Assembly (NCBI GenBank): GCA_963731105.1
Contig: CAVSUM010000010.1
Span: 248,001-312,000 of the forward strand
Direction of reading: 5' to 3'
DNA length: 64,000 nt
Source: RPQJ01 sp963731105
GTDB taxonomy: Bacteria > Pseudomonadota > Gammaproteobacteria > Steroidobacterales > Steroidobacteraceae
Shown: positions 52,112-61,840 of the stretch, piece after piece
Layout of the letters: each line of letters opens with the position of its first letter
How positions within the stretch are numbered: the stretch's first letter is position 1
Notes under the pieces: generated by a model
Database searches by the model: none
Seen by the model: only the letters and a program-made list of their open reading frames with translations
What the model was told of the DNA's origin: nothing
Translations under genes and position numbers: made by a program

Positions 52112-52200
52112 GGATCCGCGGGCGGGATCGTCCGCGACATGGACGTCGCGCCCGAAGCCCACAGGGACGTGTTCACGGCGGTCCCGCCCGCCGATCCCGG
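52112..52200 (-). repeat. Hairpin element, copy C (reverse orientation, private stem)
   Basis: Reading the minus strand, the arm ending GGGATCGGCGGGCGGGA is followed by the 54-bp conserved loop and then an arm starting TCCCGCCCGCGGATCCC. The arms pair over 17 bp with one mismatch and share only the inner GGGA/TCCC with copy A. Confidence 0.8.
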
Positions 52201-52266
52201 AGCCGCCGTGCCGCGGTCCGGGTTGCCTTGCGGCGGTCCGGAGCGAGTCAGGCGAAACGGCGACCC

Positions 52267-53565
52267 CTACGCGCGCTTCTCGATCTCGACGTAGTCGCGC
52301 TGCGTCGGTCCCGTGTACAGCTGCCGCGGCCGGCCGATCTTCATCGCCGGATCCGCGATCATCTCCTGCCAGTGCGCCACCCAGCCGGCGGTGCGCGCGA
52401 TCGCGAACATCACGGTGAACATCGAGCGCGGGATGCCGAGCGCGCTGTAGATCACGCCCGAGTAGAAGTCCACGTTCGGGTACAGCTTGCGCGAGATGAA
52501 GTACTCGTCCTTGAGGGCGATCTCCTCGAGGCGCAGCGCCAGCTCGAACAGCGGGTTGTCGGTCTGGCCGAGGCGGCCGAGCACCTTGTGGCACATCTCG
52601 CGGATGATCTTGGCACGCGGGTCGAAGTTCTTGTAGACACGGTGGCCGAAGCCCATCAGGCGCTTGCCGCCGTCCTTGTCCTTCACGTGGTCGAGGAACT
52701 TCGCGATGTTGTCGACGGTGCCGATGTCCTCGAGCATGGCGAGCACGGCCTCGTTCGCGCCGCCGTGCGCCGGGCCCCAGAGGGCCGAGACGCCCGCGGA
52801 AATCGCGGCGTAGGGGTTCGTACCGGTGCTACCGGCGAGCCGCACGGTCGAGGTGCTGGCGTTCTGCTCGTGGTCCGCGTGCAGGATCAGCAGCAGGTCG
52901 AGCGCCTGCGCGGTGACCGGATCGACCTCGTAATCCCCGGCCGGCACGGCGAAGAACATGCGCAGCATGTTGGCGCAGTAGTCCATGTCGTTGCGCGGGT
53001 AGACGAACGGCTGGCCGAGCATGTGCTTGTAGGCCGCCGCCGAGATGGTCGGCATCTTGGCCAGGATGCGGTGCGCGAAGATCTCGCGGTGCCGCGGGTT
53101 ATGGTTGTCCATCGAGTCGTGGTAGAAGGCCGCCATCGACGACACCACCGCCGACACCATCGCCATCGGGTGCGCGTCGTAGTGGAAGCCGTTGAAGAAC
53201 CGCAACAACGACTCGTTGATCATCGTGTGGTAGCGGATCGCGTGGTCGAACTGCTCGAGCTGTTCCGCCGTCGGCAGCTCGCCGTTGATCAGCAGGTAGG
53301 CGACCTCGATGAAGCTCGACTTGGTGGCGATCTGCTCGATCGGGTAACCGCGGTACAGCAGCACCCCGGCATCGCCGTCGATGTAGGTGACCTTGCTCTC
53401 GCAGGACGCCGTGGCCATGAACCCCGGATCGAAGGTGAAGATCCCGTGGTCCTTGGTGATGCTGGTGATGTTGAGGCAGTCCGGCCCGATCGTGCCCGAC
53501 CGGGACTCGAGTGCCGATTTCTTGCCGTTGGCCAGGTTGACCAGTTCGTATTTGCTTCCGCTCAT
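52267..53565 (-). CDS. gltA: Citrate synthase (type II)
   Basis: 432 residues, the size of the hexameric, NADH-sensitive gammaproteobacterial enzyme. Active-site residues are in 'ALWGPAHGGANEAVLAML', 'GFGHRVYKNFDPRAK' and 'YPNVDFYSGVIYSALG' (His, His, Asp). It condenses oxaloacetate with acetyl-CoA to enter the citric-acid cycle, upstream of the 2-oxoglutarate that the kor enzyme may use. Confidence 0.97.
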   Translation of the reverse strand: MSGSKYELVNLANGKKSALESRSGTIGPDCLNITSITKDHGIFTFDPGFMATASCESKVTYIDGDAGVLLYRGYPIEQIATKSSFIEVAYLLINGELPTAEQLEQFDHAIRYHTMINESLLRFFNGFHYDAHPMAMVSAVVSSMAAFYHDSMDNHNPRHREIFAHRILAKMPTISAAAYKHMLGQPFVYPRNDMDYCANMLRMFFAVPAGDYEVDPVTAQALDLLLILHADHEQNASTSTVRLAGSTGTNPYAAISAGVSALWGPAHGGANEAVLAMLEDIGTVDNIAKFLDHVKDKDGGKRLMGFGHRVYKNFDPRAKIIREMCHKVLGRLGQTDNPLFELALRLEEIALKDEYFISRKLYPNVDFYSGVIYSALGIPRSMFTVMFAIARTAGWVAHWQEMIADPAMKIGRPRQLYTGPTQRDYVEIEKRA

Positions 53566-53653
53566 CGTTTTCTACCTGTGCAAGCCCCGTCGACGACGGC
53601 CGGAGGGGTGGTTCCGGAGCCTTGCACGGCCGCCCGGTCGGATCAAGTTAGGA

Positions 53654-55120
53654 CTATTCCACTACCTTGAGCCACTGCCCCGGCGTTGGCTGCCTGTCCG
53701 GGTAGAGGTCGTTGAGCAGGCGCAGGCGCTCGGCGGGGTACTTCTCGATCGGCGAGACGGCGGCGAGCTGCTCGATGCTGGCACCGGGGGCGGCCTTCAC
53801 GAGCTTGATGCGGTTGGGCTCGGCGAGGCGTAACTCATTGTCCCGCAAGCGGCGGAAGGTCTTGATGCTCGACACCAGCACCGGGTCGGTGGCGGCGAAA
53901 GACGACGTGAGCCGGCTGCTGCCGGTGAACAGGTAGGCGAGCCCGTTGTAGTAAAGCACGGCCACGCGGGCCGGGCCGCGGTTGCCCCAGGGCAGGGCGA
54001 CCTCGCGCGCGATCGCCGTGTACCCCTGCAGCCCGTTGGCTTCGAGCGGCTGGGCGTCCGCGAGCGGCACCCCGGCCAGGCTGCGGCTCAGCAGTTCCTT
54101 CGGCTGGACCCCGGGTGGCGGCGGGGCCGCGGACACCTGCAGGAAGGCCTCCTTCTGCGGGGCTACGCCCACGACCTTGGTCGGCTGGTTCTGGATCGCC
54201 CAGCCCGTCGGGAAGGCGACGGTCATGCCGAGCGTGCCGTGGTAGAAGCGGTTGCCGCGCACCACGCCCTGCTCGCGGCTCGGGCCGAGCGGCAGGCCGG
54301 TGATGGCTTTCAGGTACGCGTCACGGCCGTCTGGCCGCGCCTGCACATCGCCCGCCTTGCCCGCCGCAGCCACCACTTCGCGCAGTCGAGTGTCGCTGTC
54401 GGGATGGGTGGAGAAAACGCCGTGGTAGACCCGCGGCTCGCGTCCCTCCTGGCGCGCGATCTGCACCTCGAGGATCTCCTGGTTCTTGAGCAGGCGCACC
54501 ACGTCGATCATCGCATCGGGCGAGTAGCCGAGCCGGACGAGGTACTGCGCGCCGATCGAGTCGGACTCGAGCTCCATGTCGCGCCCGTAGCCGCGCACCA
54601 GCGCCGTGCCGGCCATGTTGGCGACGTTGGCCAGGTCACCGCTGCCGGTCAGGATGCCGATCACCGTCGCGCCGACGCCAGCCGCCGTGGCGCCCGTCTG
54701 CTGGCGCACCGCATGGCGCGCCGTGACGTGCCCGACTTCGTGGCCGACCACCGCGGCCAGCTCGGCCTCGGAGTTCAGGTAGGCCATGATGCCGCGCGTG
54801 ATGTAGACGTAACCGCCGGGCAGCGCGAAGGCGTTCACCTCGTCGCTGTCGAGCACGGTGAACGTGTACTGCAGATCGGGCCGGTGGCTGACGGCGGCGA
54901 TGCGCTGCCCGAGGTCGCTGACGTACGCCTGCAGTTCCTCGTCGGCGTAACGGCCGTACTCCTGCAGGACTTTCGGGTGCATCTGGCGCCCGATCTCGAC
55001 TTCCTGCGCCGCCGACATCATTACGACGTCGGACTTGCCCGTGACGGGGTTGGTCGCGCAGCCACCGGCGACGAGTGCCGCAGCCAGGGCGGCCGCGAGC
55101 AGCAGTAATCGAGCTTTCAT
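53654..55120 (-). CDS. M48-family metalloprotease lipoprotein
   Basis: 488 residues. Signal and lipobox 'ALVAGGCATNP', then the zinc motif 'VVGHEVGHVTARHAVRQQTG' (HExxH) with the downstream Glu in 'DMELESDSIGAQYL', as in BepA/YfgC-type periplasmic proteases. A C-terminal region of about 200 residues ('MTVAFPTGWAIQNQPTKVVG') ends in a short 'YPDRQPTPGQWLKVVE' segment. It probably degrades or assists misassembled outer-membrane proteins. Confidence 0.9.
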   Translation of the reverse strand: MKARLLLLAAALAAALVAGGCATNPVTGKSDVVMMSAAQEVEIGRQMHPKVLQEYGRYADEELQAYVSDLGQRIAAVSHRPDLQYTFTVLDSDEVNAFALPGGYVYITRGIMAYLNSEAELAAVVGHEVGHVTARHAVRQQTGATAAGVGATVIGILTGSGDLANVANMAGTALVRGYGRDMELESDSIGAQYLVRLGYSPDAMIDVVRLLKNQEILEVQIARQEGREPRVYHGVFSTHPDSDTRLREVVAAAGKAGDVQARPDGRDAYLKAITGLPLGPSREQGVVRGNRFYHGTLGMTVAFPTGWAIQNQPTKVVGVAPQKEAFLQVSAAPPPPGVQPKELLSRSLAGVPLADAQPLEANGLQGYTAIAREVALPWGNRGPARVAVLYYNGLAYLFTGSSRLTSSFAATDPVLVSSIKTFRRLRDNELRLAEPNRIKLVKAAPGASIEQLAAVSPIEKYPAERLRLLNDLYPDRQPTPGQWLKVVE

Positions 55121-55238
55121 CGGCCTGTTTCTCCGGCAGCAACCCCAGTCTATGAGGCCGTAGACGATGGCCGATAGTTCCGCAAACGAAACGGGGCGCC
55201 GCAGCGCCCCGTCGCAGGCAAGCCAGGACGCGCCGGGG

Positions 55239-55442
55239 TCAGCCGCGGGCGTACTTCTTGCGGAAGCGGTCGACGCGGCCGCCCGTGTCCACGATTTTCT
55301 GCTTGCCCGTGTAGAACGGGTGGCAGTTCGAGCAGACTTCGATCTGCAGGTCCTGGCCGAGCGTCGAGCAGGTCTCGAAGACGTTGCCGCAGCTGCAGGT
55401 CACGTTGATCGCTTTGTAGTCCGGGTGGATTCCGCTCTTCAT
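55239..55442 (-). CDS. rpmE: 50S ribosomal protein L31 (zinc-binding type)
   Basis: 67 residues. 'MKSGIHPDYKAINVTCSCGN' and 'EVCSNCHPFYTGKQKIVDTG' are diagnostic, and the CxC/CxxC pairs identify the zinc-containing form. Start at 55442. The upstream DNA (55443-55781) carries DnaA boxes. Confidence 0.97.
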   Translation of the reverse strand: MKSGIHPDYKAINVTCSCGNVFETCSTLGQDLQIEVCSNCHPFYTGKQKIVDTGGRVDRFRKKYARG

Positions 55443-55781
55443 GGCCTGCGGTCCTTGGGGGCAATCGGAAAAAGGGCGCGAAGTATAGGAGCGTGGCCGA
55501 GCCGTGACAAGGCGTGGCATGGCGCAACTCTGCAACTGCCAGTCAACCGCTGGCCGGTTATCCACAAAAGTTGTGGATAACTCTGTGGACGACCTGCCTC
55601 CACCTTGGCTCTCGCACGCACTGCAGGGCCTCATTTTCGCTTTGGTCATTTTTTGACCATGTATTTTTCACTTTGTTTTTCATTGGGTTACAGCGCGTGC
55701 CTAACATGTCACTTCGACTACAGCCCGTAACGTGGCGTATCTCCGGCCTTGGACCCGATTTGTGTATAAGTACGGACATGC
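55443..55781. other. Intergenic region with DnaA boxes and AT-rich DNA (possible replication or DnaA-control site)
   Basis: 339 bp that stand out from the GC-rich surroundings. Perfect DnaA boxes: TTATCCACA at 55558-55566 and its inverse TGTGGATAA at 55572-55580, 5 bp apart. A consensus-type box TGTGTATAA lies at 55762-55770 and a weaker TGTGGACGA at 55584-55592. Between them is a run of T/A-rich sequence (55631-55690) including the hairpin TGGTCA-TTTTT-TGACCA. No protein-coding frame is supported. This also serves as the rpmE promoter region. Confidence 0.65.
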
Positions 55782-57003
55782 CTAGCCGATCCCCGGGCCG
55801 GGCGCAAGGCTTTCTGTGTGCTCGCCCGGCGACCGGTCGGCTGCTTCGGGCAGGAACATCGCCTGCAAGTCATTGAGAAAGCGCTGCCCCAGCTCGGTCG
55901 GCACCCAGCGGCCACCTGCTTCGGCCGCGAGCAGGCCGCGAGCCTCGGCGGCGGCAACCGTCCCGGCGAGGTCCGACCATGGCCGGCCGGTGCGCGCCTC
56001 GAACAGCGCGGCGTCGAACCCGTCGCACAGGCGCAGCGCATTCAGGCAGAACTCGAACGCAAGGTCCGCCGCCGGCACCTCGCGCACCTCCGCGAGTCTT
56101 TCGGCGGGCCGCGCCGCTGCCAGGAACAGCCCCGGTTGCTTGACGCGTGCGGTCCGCACGACGCGGCCGGTCGCCGCATCGCTCAATTTGCCGTGCGCAC
56201 CGGCGCCGATGCCGAGGTAATCGCCGAAGCGCCAGTAATTGAGGTTGTGGCGGCACGCGCGCCCCGGCCGCGCATAGGCCGAGACCTCGTAGTGCCGGTA
56301 GCCCGCGGCCGCGAGCCGTTGCTGGCACGCGAGCTGCATCGCGAGCGAGGTGTCGTCGTCGGGCACTGGCGGCGGACGACGCTCGAATGCGGTGCCCGGC
56401 TCGAGCGTGAGCTGGTAGTGCGACACGTGCGCCGGCCCGAGTGCGAGCGCCTGCTCGAGATCGGCCACGGCCTCCGCGACCGTCTGCTGCGGCAGCGCGT
56501 ACATCAGGTCGAGGTTGAAGTTGTCCAGCCCGGCGGCTCGCAACTCGTCGACGGCGGCCAGCGTCTCCTCGCGTGCATGGATGCGACCCGAGTGCGACGA
56601 GCTGTCGTGCGTCGAAGCTCTGCGCGCCGAGCGACACCCGCGTCACGCCGGCGGCGCGATACTCGGCGAATCGGCCGCGCTCGATCGTGCCGGGATTCGC
56701 CTCGAGCGTGACCTCGAGGTCCGCCGCCACGCCGAGCAGCTGCACCGCCCGCTCGATCACCTGCCCGATGGCGGCCGGCGCGAACAGGCTCGGGGTTCCG
56801 CCGCCGAAGAAGATCGACACCAGCGGGCGGCCGCCGCAATCGCGCGCGGCGAACTCGAGGTCGTCGAGCAGTGCGGCGACGTAGGCTTGCTGCGGGACAC
56901 CGCGTGCGGGAGCGGCGTGCGAGTTGAAGTCGCAATACGGGCACTTGCGCACGCACCACGGCAGGTGCACGTACAGCGACAGCGGCGGCGCGGCGCGGCT
57001 CAC
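55782..57003 (-). CDS. hemW: Radical SAM haem chaperone HemW (coproporphyrinogen oxidase-like), frameshifted
   Basis: The start 'LSLYVHLPWCVRKCPYCDFN' carries the CxxxCxxC [4Fe-4S]-SAM motif. Then 'SIFFGGGTPSLFAPAAI', 'EANPGTIERGRFAEYRAAGV' and 'RVSLGAQSFDARQLVALG'. The frame breaks near 56585. 'LRAAGLDNFNLDLMYALPQQ', 'HVSHYQLTLEPGTAF' and 'FGDYLGIGAGAHG' follow in the next frame to 55782. Restored length is about 406 residues. It starts at a GTG overlapping the rdgB stop (GTGA). HemW inserts haem into respiratory enzymes; true coproporphyrinogen oxidase activity is unlikely. Confidence 0.9.
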
Positions 57004-57629
57004 GGCCCGGCGTCCGGCTCCGTCAGCGCCGCGACCAGCGCGCGCAGCGCCTTGCCGCGGTGGCTCACTTCGTTCTTGCGGGCCGGCTCCATCTCCGCGG
57101 CCGTGCGTTCGCCATCGCCCACCAGGAACAGCGGGTCGTAGCCGAAGCCGCCGCTGCCGCGCGGCACGCGCGCAATGCGCCCTTCCCAGCTCGCCTGCTG
57201 CACCAGCGGCGACGGGTCCAGCGGCCAGCGCAGGAACACCATCGCGCAGCGATATCGCGCGCCGCGCGCCGCGTCCGGCATGGCGTCGAGGTCCTCGAGC
57301 AGCCGGGCGTTGTTCGCGGCGTCGTCCGCGCCGGGGCCGGCGTAGCGCGCCGAGTAGATGCCGGGCGCGCCGTGCAGCGCGTCGACCTCGAGACCCGAAT
57401 CGTCGGCGATGGCGGGCAGGCCCGCAGCCTCGGCGGCGAAGCGCGCCTTGAGGATCGCGTTCTCGACGAAGCTCAGGCCGGTCTCCTCGGCCGCGGCGCC
57501 GGTGAACTCGGACTGCGGCCGCACGTCCACCGACCACGGCGCGAGGATCGCGCGCATTTCGCGCAGCTTGCCCGCATTGCCCGTCGCGAGCACCAGCCGC
57601 GGCGGCAGCGCGCGGCCGCGCAGGCTCAT
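57000..57629 (-). CDS. rdgB: XTP/dITP pyrophosphatase (RdgB)
   Basis: 209 residues. 'LVLATGNAGKLREMRAIL' is the nucleotide-binding start, and 'ETGLSFVENAILKARFAAEA' and 'ADDSGLEVDALHGAPGIYSA' contain the conserved metal and base contacts. It removes non-canonical purine nucleotides. It overlaps rph (ATGA) and hemW (GTGA), so the three form an operon. Confidence 0.96.
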   Translation of the reverse strand: MSLRGRALPPRLVLATGNAGKLREMRAILAPWSVDVRPQSEFTGAAAEETGLSFVENAILKARFAAEAAGLPAIADDSGLEVDALHGAPGIYSARYAGPGADDAANNARLLEDLDAMPDAARGARYRCAMVFLRWPLDPSPLVQQASWEGRIARVPRGSGGFGYDPLFLVGDGERTAAEMEPARKNEVSHRGKALRALVAALTEPDAGP

Positions 57630-58375
57630 CGCTTCGGTCGCCCCAGCCGCTCGGGCGCCGGGGACGCGAGCGCCTCGGTCTGCGCAGCGAACAGCTGCTG
57701 GCAGGACGCCGCCGCCAGGTTCAGCAACTCGTCGAGCTCGTGGCGGCGGAACGCGTGGCCTTCCGCGGTGCCTTGCACCTCGATGAAGCCGCCACCGTTG
57801 TTCATCACCACGTTCATGTCGGTCTCGGCGGAGGAGTCCTCGACGTAATCGAGGTCCACGACCGGCGCGCCGTTCACGATGCCGACCGACACCGCGGCGA
57901 CCTGCCCGTGCAGCGGGCTCGAGGCCATGGAGCGGCGCCGTACCAGCGTGTCCATGGCGTCGGCCAGCGCCACGTACGCGCCCGTGATCGACGCGGTGCG
58001 CGTGCCGCCGTCGGCCTGCAGCACGTCGCAGTCGAGGGTCACGGTGCGCTCGCCGAGGGCACGCATGTCGACGACGGCGCGCAGCGAGCGGCCGATCAGG
58101 CGCTGGATCTCGAGCGTGCGCCCGCTCTGCTTGCCGCGCGCCGCCTCGCGCGCCGAACGCGTGTGCGTCGCGCGTGGCAGCATGCCGTACTCCGCCGTCA
58201 CCCAGCCCTCGCCCTTGCCGCGCAGGAACGACGGCACACCGTCCTCGACGGTCGCGGTCACGAGCACGCGCGTCTCGCCGAACTCGACCAGCACGGACCC
58301 CTCCGCGTGGCGTGTGAATCCGCGGGTAATGCGGATGGTGCGCATCTCGTCCGCTGCGCGGCCGCTCGGTCTCAC
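57626..58375 (-). CDS. rph: Ribonuclease PH
   Basis: 249 residues from the GTG at 58375, the standard family start ('RPSGRAADEMRTIRITRG'). 'GEGWVTAEYGMLPRATHTRS', 'SGRTLEIQRLIGRSLRAVVD' and 'LDCDVLQADGGTRTASITGA' are complete. It is a phosphorolytic 3' exonuclease that matures tRNA ends. The downstream stop overlaps rdgB. The upstream neighbour is a PP2C phosphatase, not yicC directly. Confidence 0.96.
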   Translation of the reverse strand: MRPSGRAADEMRTIRITRGFTRHAEGSVLVEFGETRVLVTATVEDGVPSFLRGKGEGWVTAEYGMLPRATHTRSAREAARGKQSGRTLEIQRLIGRSLRAVVDMRALGERTVTLDCDVLQADGGTRTASITGAYVALADAMDTLVRRRSMASSPLHGQVAAVSVGIVNGAPVVDLDYVEDSSAETDMNVVMNNGGGFIEVQGTAEGHAFRRHELDELLNLAAASCQQLFAAQTEALASPAPERLGRPKR

Positions 58376-58397
58376 GTGGGAATCTCCTGGTGGGCGT

Positions 58398-59171
58398 TCA
58401 GGCGCCGAGCCAGCGGACGGCTGCGGCAGTGGTGTTGTCGGCAAACGGCGCGCCGGCCTGAACTGCGCGCGCGCCGAGGTCGGCAAGATTGTCGCGCAGG
58501 CTGCGGTCGCCGGCCTGGCCGAGCAAGGCGATCTGCTCGTCCTGCAGCCCGGACCACAGGCCATCCGAGCACAGCAGCAGCACGTCGCCCGACAGCAACG
58601 GGCGGCGACCACCGAGTGACATCTCCGGCAGCGCCGGGTCGCCGCCGATGCAGCACTCGACGTAATTGCGCATCGGGTGGTCGTGCGCCTGCAGCTCGGT
58701 GATGCGGCCGGCACGCAGCAGCAACTCGACGTGGCTGTGGTCGCGGGTGCGCTCGACCACCTGCCCGCCGCGCAGCAGGTAGACACGGCTGTCGCCGACG
58801 TGCACCCAGTAGGCGTTCGACCCCTGCACGATGCACGCGGCACAGGTGGCGCGCGGCCGGATTTCCGGCGGCAGCCCGCGGCCGAGCGCGACGACGGCCT
58901 CGTGGGCCCGGCCCACGGTCAGGTGCAGGAAGCCGTCCGGGTCGAACAACGGACGGCTCGCATCCCAGAACTCGCCGACCATGGTGCGGATGGCGACCTC
59001 GGCGGCACGGGCACCGTCCGCGTGACCGCCCATGCCGTCCACGACGGCAAGGAACGCCGCGCCGTCGTCGATGGCAATGGCGACGCGATCCTGGTTTTCT
59101 TCGCGATTTCCGAGAAGGCTCAGATCCGCGTGCTCGATCGGCAAGGGACGCTCCGGCACGCCTGTTCTCAT
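58398..59171 (-). CDS. PP2C-family serine/threonine phosphatase
   Basis: 257 residues from the ATG at 59171. Metal-binding motifs are all present: 'SLLGNREENQDRVAIAIDDG', 'FLAVVDGMGGHADGARAAE', 'YWVHVGDSRVYLLRGG', 'LLLCSDGLWSG' and 'ADNTTAAAVRW'. No kinase gene is adjacent, so the substrate is unknown. It lies between rph and the divergent yicC. Confidence 0.92.
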   Translation of the reverse strand: MRTGVPERPLPIEHADLSLLGNREENQDRVAIAIDDGAAFLAVVDGMGGHADGARAAEVAIRTMVGEFWDASRPLFDPDGFLHLTVGRAHEAVVALGRGLPPEIRPRATCAACIVQGSNAYWVHVGDSRVYLLRGGQVVERTRDHSHVELLLRAGRITELQAHDHPMRNYVECCIGGDPALPEMSLGGRRPLLSGDVLLLCSDGLWSGLQDEQIALLGQAGDRSLRDNLADLGARAVQAGAPFADNTTAAAVRWLGA

Positions 59172-59254
59172 GTAAACTTCGGTGGAATATACAATACCAG
59201 CGCACACTCCGCGTAAGTGGCGCGTGCGTCGGCCGACGCCTCCGGGACACAGCC

Positions 59255-60124
59255 ATGATCCGCAGCATGACCGGCTTCGCGCGCCGTGAGCATCCGGGCC
59301 CGTGGGGCACGCTCACCTGCGAACTGCGGTCGGTGAACCACCGCTACCTCGAGCTCTCGTTGCGCCTGCCCGAGGACCTGCGCGGCCTCGAGAACGACGC
59401 GCGCCAGCTGCTTTCCAGCGTGCTCCGCCGCGGCAAGGTGGATGCCGGCGTTTACCTGCGCGGCGCGCCTGCGGGTGCGGCGGCCATCGAGATCAACCAG
59501 GCACTGGTCGAGCAGGTGGTGGCGGGCGCGACCGCCGGTGCGCCGTCGCCGGCACCGCCACCGGCACCGTGAATCCGCTCGACGTACTGCGCTGGCCCGG
59601 GGTGATCCGCGAAGCCGAGCGCGACATGACGCCGATCGTCGCGGCGGCCATGGACCTGCTGCGCGAGACGGTCAGCCGACCTCAACGATGCCCGCGCCCG
59701 CGAAGGCGCACGGATCCGCGAGATGCTGGTGCAGCGCTGCGACGCGCTGCAGGAATCGGTCGTGGCCGTCCGCGCGCGGCTGCCGGAGGTCGCGGCACGC
59801 ATTCGTGCGCGGGTGCTCGAACGGGTCGCGCAGCTCGGCACGGCCGTCGATGCCGAGCGCCTCGAGCAGGAGATCGCGCTGCTGGCCCACAAGATGGACG
59901 TCGAGGAGGAGCTCGACCGTCTCGGCAGCCACCTCGCCGAGACGCGCCAGGTGCTCGACTCGAAGGAACCCGCGGGTCGACGGCTCGATTTCCTGATGCA
60001 GGAATTCAACCGCGAGGCGAACACGCTGTCGTCGAAGTCGCAGGACACCGAGACCACGCGCGCCGCCGTGGACATGAAAGTGCTGATCGAGCAGATGCGC
60101 GAGCAGGTGCAGAACGTTGAGTGA
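59255..60124 (+). CDS. yicC: YicC-family endoribonuclease-like protein, frameshifted
   Basis: 'MIRSMTGFARREHPGPWGTL' and 'ELRSVNHRYLELSLRLPEDL' are diagnostic for the YicC N-terminus. Frame breaks lie near 59570 (before 'VNPLDVLRWPGV') and 59685 (before 'LNDARAREGARIREMLVQRC'). The C-terminal domain 'GRRLDFLMQEFNREANTLSS' and 'QMREQVQNVE' completes the family. The restored protein is about 289 residues. YicC proteins are linked to sRNA turnover and stationary-phase growth. The order yicC then gmk is conserved, with one gene inserted here. Confidence 0.92.
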
Positions 60125-60154
60125 TCCTGCCGCGAAGGTCGGACGGCCGCCGCC

Positions 60155-61085
60155 GTGACCACACACCACGTCTACGTCCACGATCGGCATGGCACCGAAG
60201 CCATCAAGGAGGGCTTCTCGTGGCCCGGCTTCCTGCTCACCTGGATCTGGGCGTTCGACAAGCATCTGTGGCGGACCGGCGCAGGCCTGCTGGTCGTGCA
60301 GCTCGGCGTGGTCGGCGTCGTGTACGCCGGCCGGGCCGCAGAAGCACCGCTGTGGACGATCGCGGCGGTGCTGGTGGACCTGCTGTGCCGCGCCTTCGTC
60401 GGGCAGTTCGGCAACTACTGGCGTGAGAACAGCATGGACTCACGCGGCTTCGTGTTCGAAGGGACCACGCAAGCCGCAACCCCCGCTGAGGCCCGCGGAC
60501 GGGTGCTGGGGGCTGCTCAGATCGGGGATTCGGCGGGACCCGGCCTGGCCAGGTTCCGGGCGCCGGCTGCGATCCTGGCGACTGTGGTGCTGGTCGCGAT
60601 CGTATCCGCCCTGTGGCCCGATCGGGACGCGCCTGCACCCACGGCACAGCGACCTGACGCAGAGCCCGCCAAGGCCGAACCCGCGGCCCGTCCAGAGGCA
60701 GCCGGTCCCGAGCAGGAGGCCCACGGCACCGTCGGTCGAGCCGCTCCGCCCCCTCGACCGCAGCCTTCCGCGCTCGACACCGGCGGCGGTGCCGAGGCCG
60801 CCGGCGAGTCTTTCCCGACCCGCTGCGGCGAACCCGCCCCCCCAGGCGGCCCCCACTGGCGGTCCGGTGCCGCCTTCCGGTGCGGCTCCCGCCGGCGCCG
60901 TCGGCCAGGTTCCTGCCAGTGACAGGTCCCCGGCCGCAAAGGAGGCGGCATGGCATCGCTACTTCCGGCCCTCGGCAGACTGCAGCGATCCACCGGACTG
61001 GGACGCCTACGTGGAGTGTGCGAATCAGCAGATTCGTGCCCGGGCGGCCTTTGATCAGAAGTGGGCCGCGGGCCAGTTGAACTGA
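60155..61085 (+). CDS. DUF2628-like membrane protein with Pro/Ala linker, frameshifted
   Basis: Starts at GTG 60155. The N-terminal domain 'VYVHDRHGTEAIKEGFSWPG' followed by 'LTWIWAFDKHLWRT' and a hydrophobic pair ('GLLVVQLGVVGVVYAG', 'WTIAAVLVDLLCRAFVGQFG') resembles DUF2628. A further span ('RAPAAILATVVLVAIVSALW') leads to a long Pro/Ala-rich linker. The frame then changes near 60850, and the C-terminal segment 'EAAWHRYFRPSADCSDPPDW' and 'YVECANQQIRARAAFDQKWA' is in the other frame, ending at 61085. It lies between yicC and gmk; function unknown. Confidence 0.7.
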
Positions 61086-61100
61086 TCCCCGGGATGCGCG

Positions 61101-61764
<664 letters not shown>

Positions 61765-61840
61765 CCGGCGCCGGTTCCGGGCGACCTGGCCGCCTCCTCC
61801 GCACCTGCGGAGGAGGCGACCGGCCGCGATGGACCGCTGG

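Larger units (their letters stand above)
51873..52266. other. Intergenic region with two dispersed repeat copies
   Basis: 394 bp between the small peptide and gltA. It holds repeat copies B (51990-52042) and C (52112-52200), and the small hairpin GGCGTCAC...GTGACGCC at 52070-52094. No supportable gene. Confidence 0.6.

Noticed and set aside
52103..52294. Short plus-strand frame over repeat copy C
   Set aside because: Its sequence is the hairpin repeat itself. Repeats of this kind often give spurious small proteins.
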